From: Citreimonas salinaria
Lineage (GTDB): Bacteria; Pseudomonadota; Alphaproteobacteria; Rhodobacterales; Rhodobacteraceae
Direction of reading: 5' to 3'
Length of the DNA: 64,000 nucleotides
NCBI RefSeq assembly: GCF_900107235.1
Contig: NZ_FNPF01000004.1
Coordinates: 124,001 to 188,000 of the forward strand
In this document: positions 58,483-64,000 of the stretch, piece by piece
Position numbering within the stretch: the first letter of the stretch is position 1
Layout of the letters: each line of letters begins with the position of its first letter
Translations under genes and position numbers: made by a program
Notes under the pieces: model-generated
The model's input: only the letters and a program-made list of their open reading frames with translations
Databases searched by the model: none
What the model was told of the DNA's origin: nothing

Positions 58483-60879
58483 ATGAAATTCACCCTTTCC
58501 TGGCTGAAGGACCACCTTGACACGACGGCAAGCGTGGACGAGATCACCGACGCGCTGACGGACCTGGGCCTTGAGGTCGAGGGCGTCGAGAACCCGGCCG
58601 AGCGGCTGTCGGCCTTCACCATCGGCAAGGTCCTGCGCGCGGAGAAGCATCCCGACGCGGACAAGCTGCGCGTCTGCACCGTGCAGACCGACACGGGCGA
58701 AAGCCAGATCATCTGCGGTGCGCCCAACGCGCGCGAGGGGATCACCGTCGTCGTGGCCAAGCCGGGGACCTACGTGCCCGGCATCGACACGACGATCCAG
58801 GTCGGCAAGATCCGCGGCATCGAGAGCCACGGCATGATGTGTTCCGAGCGCGAGATGGAGTTGTCCGAGGAGCATGACGGGATCATCGAGCTTCCCTCGG
58901 GCAAGATCGGCCAGCGCTTCACCGACTGGCTGGCGCAGAACGATCCGGCGAAGGTCGACCCGGTGATCGAGATCGCCATTACCCCGAATCGGCCCGATGC
59001 GCTGGGCGTGCACGGCATCGCGCGCGATCTGGCTGCGCGGGGGCTGGGCACGCTGAAGCCGCTGAAGGCTGAGAGCGTGCCGGGCACCTACCCGTGCCCG
59101 GTGGCGGTGACGATCGAGGATGACGCCAAGGACGGCTGCCACGTCTTCGCCGGCCGCCTACTTCGTGGCGTGAAGAACGGACCCAGCCCGAAATGGCTGC
59201 AGGACCGCCTGCGGGCGATCGGGCTGCGGCCGATCTCGGCGCTGGTCGATGTCACGAATTTCTTCACCTACGATCGCAACCGCCCCCTGCACGTCTTCGA
59301 TGCGGACAAGGTGGCCGGCAGGTTGCGCATCCACCGTGCGCACGAGGGCGCCACGCTCACCGGCCTCGACGAGAAGGAATACGCCTTCCACGGTGGCGAG
59401 GTCGTGATCTCGGACGACAACGGGATCGAGAGCATCGCGGGCATCATGGGCGGGCTGGCCACTGGCTGCACCGAGGAGACGGTGAACGTCTTCCTCGAGG
59501 CCGCCGTCTGGGACCACGTGCAGATCGCGCATGCGGGCCGTGGGCTCAAGATCAACTCGGACGCGCGGTATCGCAACGAGCGTGGCATCGACCCGGCCTA
59601 CAACCGCCAGGCGGTCGAGGATGCGGCGGCGATGATCCTCTCGCTGTGCGGCGGCGAGGCGTCCGAGGTCACGGTCGCGGGCGTAGCGCCCCACACCGAC
59701 CGCGCCTACAGGCTGGACCCGGCGCGGGTTGTCAGCCTCGTCGGCATGGACATTCCCGAGGCCGAGCAGCGCGCCACTCTGGAGGCACTCGGCTTCCGGC
59801 TGGAGGGCGACATGGCGCATGTGCCGTCCTGGCGGCCCGATGTCATGGGCGAGGCGGACCTGGTCGAGGAGGTGGCGCGCATCGCCTCGCTGACCAAGCT
59901 GGAGGGCAAGCCGATGCCGCGCGCGCGGGCCGGCGTGCCGAAGCCGATCCTGTCGCCGATGCAGCGGCGCGAGCAGGCGGCGCGGCGGACCTCGGCGGCG
60001 CTGGGCTACAACGAATGCGTGACCTACAGCTTCATCGATGCCGAGGCGGCGGCGCTGTTCGGCGGCGGCGACGACGCGACGATGCTTGCCAACCCCATCA
60101 GTTCCGAGATGAGCCACATGCGCCCCGACCTGCTGCCGGGGCTGCTGCGGGCGGCGGCGCGCAACCAGGCGCGCGGGTTCATGGACCTGGCGCTGTTCGA
60201 GGTCGGCCAGGCCTTCTTCGGCGGCGAGCCGGGCGAGCAGCGCCTGCAGGTTGCAGGGCTTCTGGTCGGGCGAACCGGGCCGAAGGACGTGCATGGAGGA
60301 TCGCGGCCGGTGGACCTGTTCGACGCCAAGGCGGATGCCGAGGCCGTGCTGGCCGCGATCGGCGCGCCGGCGAAGATGCAGGTGCTGCGCGAGGGCCCCG
60401 AATGGTGGCACCCCGGCCGGCACGGGCGCTTCTGCCTGGGACCGAAGAAGGTGCTGGGCGTCTTCGGAGAGTTGCACCCCAAGGTGCTGCGCGCGCTGGA
60501 CGTGAAGGGGCCGGCAGTGGCCTTCACCCTGTTCCCCGAGGAGGTGCCACTGCCGCGCAAATCGGGCTCGACCCGGGCGGCGCTGACGCTGGCGGATCTT
60601 CAGCCGGTCGAGCGGGACTTCGCCTTCGTGGTCGATGCGGACGTGCAGGCGCTGGACGTGGTCAACGCGGCCGCGGGGGCGGACAAGGCGCTGATCGAGA
60701 GCGTGCGGATCTTCGACGAGTTCATCGGCGGCAGCGTCGGCGAGGGCAAGAAATCGCTGGCCGTGACGGTGCGGATGCAGCCCGTGGAAAAGACCCTGAC
60801 CGAGAAGGACATCGAGGCCGTGGCCGCGAAGATCGTCGAGAAGGTCGGCAAGGCCACGGGCGGCACGCTGCGGGGGTGA
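58483..60879 (+). CDS. pheT: Phenylalanyl-tRNA synthetase beta subunit
   Basis: 798 aa, the full bacterial length. Domains in order: B1/EMAP-like tRNA-binding ('AFTIGKVLRAEKHPDADKLR', about 45-65), B3/B4 editing ('ISALVDVTNFFTYDRNRPLH', 'LKINSDARYRNERGIDPAYN'), B5, the catalytic-like core ('RREQAARRTSAALGYNECVT', 'LANPISSEMSHMRPDLLPGL') and the C-terminal FDX-ACB anticodon domain ('VERDFAFVVDADVQALDVVN'). It follows pheS by 72 bases. The dispersed palindromic element copy B starts four bases after its stop. Confidence 0.97.
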   Translation: MKFTLSWLKDHLDTTASVDEITDALTDLGLEVEGVENPAERLSAFTIGKVLRAEKHPDADKLRVCTVQTDTGESQIICGAPNAREGITVVVAKPGTYVPGIDTTIQVGKIRGIESHGMMCSEREMELSEEHDGIIELPSGKIGQRFTDWLAQNDPAKVDPVIEIAITPNRPDALGVHGIARDLAARGLGTLKPLKAESVPGTYPCPVAVTIEDDAKDGCHVFAGRLLRGVKNGPSPKWLQDRLRAIGLRPISALVDVTNFFTYDRNRPLHVFDADKVAGRLRIHRAHEGATLTGLDEKEYAFHGGEVVISDDNGIESIAGIMGGLATGCTEETVNVFLEAAVWDHVQIAHAGRGLKINSDARYRNERGIDPAYNRQAVEDAAAMILSLCGGEASEVTVAGVAPHTDRAYRLDPARVVSLVGMDIPEAEQRATLEALGFRLEGDMAHVPSWRPDVMGEADLVEEVARIASLTKLEGKPMPRARAGVPKPILSPMQRREQAARRTSAALGYNECVTYSFIDAEAAALFGGGDDATMLANPISSEMSHMRPDLLPGLLRAAARNQARGFMDLALFEVGQAFFGGEPGEQRLQVAGLLVGRTGPKDVHGGSRPVDLFDAKADAEAVLAAIGAPAKMQVLREGPEWWHPGRHGRFCLGPKKVLGVFGELHPKVLRALDVKGPAVAFTLFPEEVPLPRKSGSTRAALTLADLQPVERDFAFVVDADVQALDVVNAAAGADKALIESVRIFDEFIGGSVGEGKKSLAVTVRMQPVEKTLTEKDIEAVAAKIVEKVGKATGGTLRG

Positions 60880-60883
60880 AAGC

Positions 60884-60963
60884 GGGTGTCCCACGGTGGG
60901 ACACCCTTGTGACCTAGCGAAATCAATGGCTTGCAGAGACGGATTCACCGCGCGTTAACGTTC
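60884..60963 (-). repeat. Dispersed 80-bp palindrome-ended element, copy B
   Basis: Reverse-complement partner of 35411-35490 (57 of 80 positions identical by eye, no gaps). Read on the minus strand: CGTTAA, TGAATC, GTCTCTG, CCATTGA, an 18-base variable spacer, then the palindrome. Here the palindrome has 11-bp arms (GGGTGTCCCAC-G-GTGGGACACCC, 60884-60906). It begins four bases after the pheT stop and could fold as a strong hairpin, but no T-run follows, so it is unlikely to be only a terminator. Confidence 0.7.
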
Positions 60964-61277
60964 CGGGATCCCGAGCCGCGCCGGCACCGGTCGCATCGCG
61001 CCTGCGCTTTTTGAGCGAGGGAACGGCGTGCAGACGTGTCGGCTCGGTCCGCCTTCGGCGGCAATGGTCGGTTTCGCCGTCGCGCGGGCGTTCCGCACGC
61101 GGGGCGGAAGGACGCGAAAGGCAGCGTGCAATCCTGCGCCGGTGCGTGTCGAACCCGACACAGGTCCGCGCCCGGCTTCGCGTTGCGCCTGACCAACAAG
61201 ATTCGATTAACGTTTTGCGTGGTAACACTGGTTTAATGTCACTTTCATATATCCATGATGGGTTTGGAGCGTGACCG
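60964..61277. other. Upstream region of the GGDEF-EAL gene, no gene seen
   Basis: About 310 bases. Antisense-like frames are open but show no protein features. The end (61190-61260) is markedly AT-rich ('aacaagattcgattaacgtt', 'ttcatatatccatgatggg'), consistent with the promoter of the small ORF and GGDEF-EAL gene that follow. Confidence 0.45.
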
Positions 61278-61439
61278 ATGCGCCAGGAACGAATGAAGAG
61301 CGGCGCCTGCACGGACCCGCTGATCACGTCCATCATGCGTGCCGGCACTTCTTCATCGGCGCGACAGAGGATCACTGCCGTCAGTCAGCGCCTCTTGTCA
61401 CTGCCGGGCATCGAGTCCGCCAGCGGGAATAGTCGATGA
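61278..61439 (+). CDS. Possible 53-aa protein coupled to the GGDEF-EAL gene
   Basis: ATG 61278 has GGAG eight bases upstream and opens a 53-codon frame (starting MRQERMKSGACTDPLITSIM, ending SASGNSR) whose TGA overlaps the ATG of the GGDEF-EAL gene (ATGA at 61436-61439). The downstream gene has only a weak site of its own, so its translation may depend on this ORF. The product has no recognisable domain and is basic. Either it is a small protein or a translated leader. Confidence 0.4.
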   Translation: MRQERMKSGACTDPLITSIMRAGTSSSARQRITAVSQRLLSLPGIESASGNSR

Positions 61440-63589
61440 AGAGGCCTGACGGCACCGAACTCTCGAACGTCCCCGACGATCGCGCCAGGCAACCCGAGGG
61501 CGAGCCCTTCTGGGAAACCGCTGTCCTGAGTGCGAACCAGGCCGTCTGGGACCATGATTTCGAACTCAACCGGCACCATCTGTCAAAGACTTGGCGTGAC
61601 CTGCGTGGCATGAGCGCCGACGATCATATTCACACCAACACAGAAGCCTGGTTGAAGACGGTTCACGAGCACGACGTTGCCCATATCGTCGAAGAGTGGC
61701 AGCGGATCGACAGCGGGGAAACCGATGTCATCAACTACAAGTTCCGTCAGCGGCACAAGGACGGGCACTGGGTCTGGTTCCTGAGCCGCGGACGGGTTGT
61801 GCGCCGGAATGCCGAAGGGTTGCCGGTGCGCATCGTCGGAACCGACACCGACATCACGGACATCAAGACGGTCGAGCTTGAAAGCCAGCGGATGGCGCAA
61901 CGTCTGGACGTGGCCATGGGGGCTGCGGGTATGGGACGCTGGGAGTTGAACGTCGAAACCGGGCAGGCCTATTGGGACGACCGCATGCTGCAAATGCTGG
62001 CCATCAAGGACGGGATCCACAACAGGCCCGGAGACGATTGGCTGCAATTCGTTCATCCCGACGATCGCGCCGAAATATACCCGTACTTGAGTGACTGCGT
62101 CGCGAAACGACAGGATATCGCCCGGGATTACCGCGTGCTCACCGCCGAGAGAGAAACGATCCACATCAGGGCGCGGGCGAAATACGTCGACGATCTTGGA
62201 TCGGGCCCGCATTACTATGGCGTGAATTTCGATATCACCCGCGACAAGCTGCAGGCCGAGGAGCTGGAAAGAGCGAGGGCGCTGCTCGAGCACGAAAGCC
62301 GTCACGATGCGCTGACGGGGCTCGCCAATCGCAGGAAGCTGGACGAGGTCTATCTGGAGAATGCCCGGCATAACAGCGGGGCCGTCGCCGTGCTGCATTT
62401 CGATATCGACCATTTCAAGCAGATCAATGACACGCTGGGGCACAATGCGGGCGATGCGACGCTTAGACATGCCGCGGATGTCCTGATGCGAAAGGCACCT
62501 GACAAGGCCCTCGTCTCCCGTGTCGGTGGGGATGAATTCGTCGTGCTGTTGTTCGATGCCCCGGACGATCAGGCCCTGCAACTTGTCGCGGAAGACTTCA
62601 TCCTGGAGATGTCGCGCCCCTTCCACTATGGCGCGCAGAAATGCAGTATCGGCACGAGCATCGGGATCGCGAGATGCGCAAGCCCGCGCGACTTCGACGA
62701 AAACCTCTTCATCAACGCCGATCTCGCGCTCTACGAAGCCAAGAAGGCCGGTCGGGGGCGTTACCGCTTCTACTCGTCTTCGATGAAAGAGGAAGCGCGC
62801 AGGCGGAAGAGGTCGTTCGACGCGCTGACCGCCGGCGTCGAGAAAGGCGAGATCACCTGCCATTACCAACCGCAATTCGATGCCGTCACGCTGGAAGTCA
62901 GCGGCCTTGAGGCGCTCGTACGGTGGGAGAGCGAGAAATTCGGCCTGATGATGCCGCAGGAGTTCCTGCCTGTCGCGGAAGACATGGGGATCTTGCCGGA
63001 GTTCGACGATCTGGTGCTGCGCCGGGCCCTGCACGACATCCGGACGTGGCACAACGCCGGGCTTCACGTGCCGCCGGTCTCGGTGAACGTCTCGGCGACC
63101 AGGCTGAAAGACCCGATGCTTGGAGAGCAACTGGGCACCCTGGACCTGCCGCCGGGCATATTGTCGTTCGAATTGCTGGAATCCACGTTCCTGGATGCGC
63201 GGAACGAGGTGATCGAGAAAAACCTCGCCGCGATAAACGCACTGGGAATAAGCATCGAGATCGATGATTTCGGCAGCGGCCATGCGTCCATTGCCAGTCT
63301 TCTGGAGATCGCCCCGGCGAGGCTCAAGATCGATCGTGCTCTCATTCGACCGATCGTCGATTCCGAGCGTCAACGGGAGCTGGTGAGAACCATCATCGGG
63401 ATCGGGCACATGCTCGGGATCAGGGTCGTCGCGGAGGGCGTGGAGACCGATCCGCATATCCAAATCCTGCAGGAGATGAACTGCTGTTTTCTGCAGGGCT
63501 TCGGGTTGGCGCGCCCGATGGACAGCGCGAATGTCGCGCATTTCCTGTCGAGGGCGGCGCCGAGCGCAAGAGCAGGTCGCGAAGCGTAG
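61436..63589 (+). CDS. PAS-GGDEF-EAL cyclic-di-GMP signalling protein
   Basis: 717 aa with no membrane segment. Two PAS domains come first (about 30-145, 'FRQRHKDGHWVWFLSRGRVV'; and about 155-275, 'GRWELNVETGQAYWDDRMLQ'). The GGDEF domain (about 285-450) has an intact 'RVGGDEFVVLLF' and 'DHFKQINDTLGHNAGD', but the RxxD inhibitory site expected five residues before GGDEF is absent (PDKA there). The EAL domain (about 465-710) retains 'GLEALVRW', 'VNVSATRL', 'SFELLEST', 'IDDFGSGHASIASL', 'LKIDRALI' and 'EGVETD', so phosphodiesterase residues are present. It could both make and degrade c-di-GMP under PAS control. Translation is probably coupled to the small ORF upstream. Confidence 0.94.
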   Translation: MKRPDGTELSNVPDDRARQPEGEPFWETAVLSANQAVWDHDFELNRHHLSKTWRDLRGMSADDHIHTNTEAWLKTVHEHDVAHIVEEWQRIDSGETDVINYKFRQRHKDGHWVWFLSRGRVVRRNAEGLPVRIVGTDTDITDIKTVELESQRMAQRLDVAMGAAGMGRWELNVETGQAYWDDRMLQMLAIKDGIHNRPGDDWLQFVHPDDRAEIYPYLSDCVAKRQDIARDYRVLTAERETIHIRARAKYVDDLGSGPHYYGVNFDITRDKLQAEELERARALLEHESRHDALTGLANRRKLDEVYLENARHNSGAVAVLHFDIDHFKQINDTLGHNAGDATLRHAADVLMRKAPDKALVSRVGGDEFVVLLFDAPDDQALQLVAEDFILEMSRPFHYGAQKCSIGTSIGIARCASPRDFDENLFINADLALYEAKKAGRGRYRFYSSSMKEEARRRKRSFDALTAGVEKGEITCHYQPQFDAVTLEVSGLEALVRWESEKFGLMMPQEFLPVAEDMGILPEFDDLVLRRALHDIRTWHNAGLHVPPVSVNVSATRLKDPMLGEQLGTLDLPPGILSFELLESTFLDARNEVIEKNLAAINALGISIEIDDFGSGHASIASLLEIAPARLKIDRALIRPIVDSERQRELVRTIIGIGHMLGIRVVAEGVETDPHIQILQEMNCCFLQGFGLARPMDSANVAHFLSRAAPSARAGREA

Positions 63590-63663
63590 AGACGGACCGG
63601 GCTTCCTGGGAAGCAGGCCGGGCAGGGGGCGGGCGGGGCCGCGGCGCCCGCCCGGCCGAGGCT

Positions 63664-63795
63664 CTAGCGGGTCTTCTTCTCGCCCAGCGAGAGCGGTTTG
63701 ACCGCGCCAGAATTGGCGGTCGCGAGGACCTTTGCCTTTTCCTGCTTCGGCTTCTTCACTTCCTTGTTTCCGCGCCTGTTGTTGCCTTTTCCCAT
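63664..63795 (-). CDS. Small conserved basic protein of unknown function
   Basis: 43 aa from ATG 63795 (GAGG five bases upstream): MGKGNNRRGNKEVKKPKQEK followed by AKVLATANSGAVKPL and a KKTR end. I recognise this as a small, lysine-rich protein found widely in proteobacteria with the same 'GNN.RGNKE.KKPK..K.k..at' pattern, always without a known function. It may bind nucleic acid. The longer reading upstream to 63978 is not supported. Confidence 0.8.
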   Translation of the reverse strand: MGKGNNRRGNKEVKKPKQEKAKVLATANSGAVKPLSLGEKKTR

Positions 63796-64000
63796 CACGA
63801 CCTCGCATGGTGAATCCGGTCCGGCGACATGCCGGACGGGCCGTATCCTCAGGAAAATCAGGGTTGCCTGGCGGGCCTGGTGCCCGTCGCCAGGGCGATG
63901 ACTCTCGATGAGCCGCGCGCGGCGCCCGTCGGCGCCGTCGCGTCTGTCGAAAGTATGCCTGTCCGGGCGGCCCCGCAAGAGCCTGCACGGGCGCGCGGGG

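Noticed and set aside
60884-60906. The palindrome after pheT as a plain rho-independent terminator
   Set aside because: No T-run follows, and the same palindrome with matching flanks occurs before mtgA, so a repeat element explains it better.

Overview
The window is GC-rich, densely packed bacterial DNA. Its gene content and protein signatures point to an alphaproteobacterium of the order Rhodobacterales (Roseobacter-type): an FzlA-like division protein, HWE-type histidine kinases, a GTTC-N7-GTTC LexA box, the two-domain ALDH16 beside deoC, and many small secreted proteins of Rhodobacterales type. I cannot name a genus. I saw no rRNA, tRNA, CRISPR array or intact insertion sequence.

Layout. 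(1) 1-5.3 kb is a decaying prophage or phage-like island: an HK97-type portal protein, a helix-turn-helix protein, several small phage-type ORFs, a Panacea-domain/MazF-like toxin-antitoxin pair, a broken HTH regulator and a frameshifted serine recombinase at its right edge. (2) 5.4-10.5 kb holds a family 25 glycosyltransferase, a GAF-HWE kinase, an acetyltransferase, an unusual two-TM protein with a winged-helix-like tail and small secreted proteins. (3) 10.4-13.7 kb is a ureide/purine catabolism cluster: AllA, ureidoglycine aminohydrolase, a PuuE-UraD fusion and divergent HIU hydrolase. (4) 13.8-18.3 kb has smpB, sseA and an aromatic/aspartate aminotransferase, interrupted by an AT-richer lone ATPase-TOPRIM (OLD-like) gene that is a good defence candidate. 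(5) 18.4-26 kb has a monooxygenase-fold protein, an SOS-controlled but C-terminally truncated dnaE2, then an overlapping deoC / membrane protein / ALDH16 operon. (6) 26-28.6 kb has rsfS-rlmH, a methyltransferase and uppP. (7) 28.8-38.2 kb has gltD-GFA-gltB, then mtgA, fzlA and queG. (8) 38.3-54.5 kb has msrBA, fadH-type reductase, PfpI, a LysR regulator, OmpA-like protein, AhpD-like protein, GNAT, CinA-type protein, sfsA, map, a Tat-type metallo-hydrolase, rsmD, a ferredoxin-reductase-type flavoprotein, peroxiredoxin, a PAS-HWE kinase and a DUF1244 protein. (9) 54.9-60.9 kb has pyk, rpmI-rplT and pheS-pheT. (10) The right end has a PAS-GGDEF-EAL protein preceded by a coupled small ORF, and a conserved 43-aa basic protein.

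Genes that work together: the ureide genes form one pathway from HIU/OHCU/allantoin down to glyoxylate and urea; deoC makes acetaldehyde that the adjacent ALDH16 could oxidise; gltD and gltB form glutamate synthase around an inserted GFA gene; mtgA and fzlA both serve the cell wall and septum; msrB and msrA overlap and repair the two methionine sulfoxide isomers; rpmI-rplT-pheS-pheT are translation genes in one direction.

The observations most worth following up are: the Panacea/MazF-like pair; the lone ATPase-TOPRIM gene inserted after smpB; the truncated LexA-controlled dnaE2 with no imuAB beside it; and an 80-bp dispersed element, present twice in opposite orientation (35411-35490 and 60884-60963), that ends in a perfect GTGTCCCAC/GTGGGACAC palindrome.
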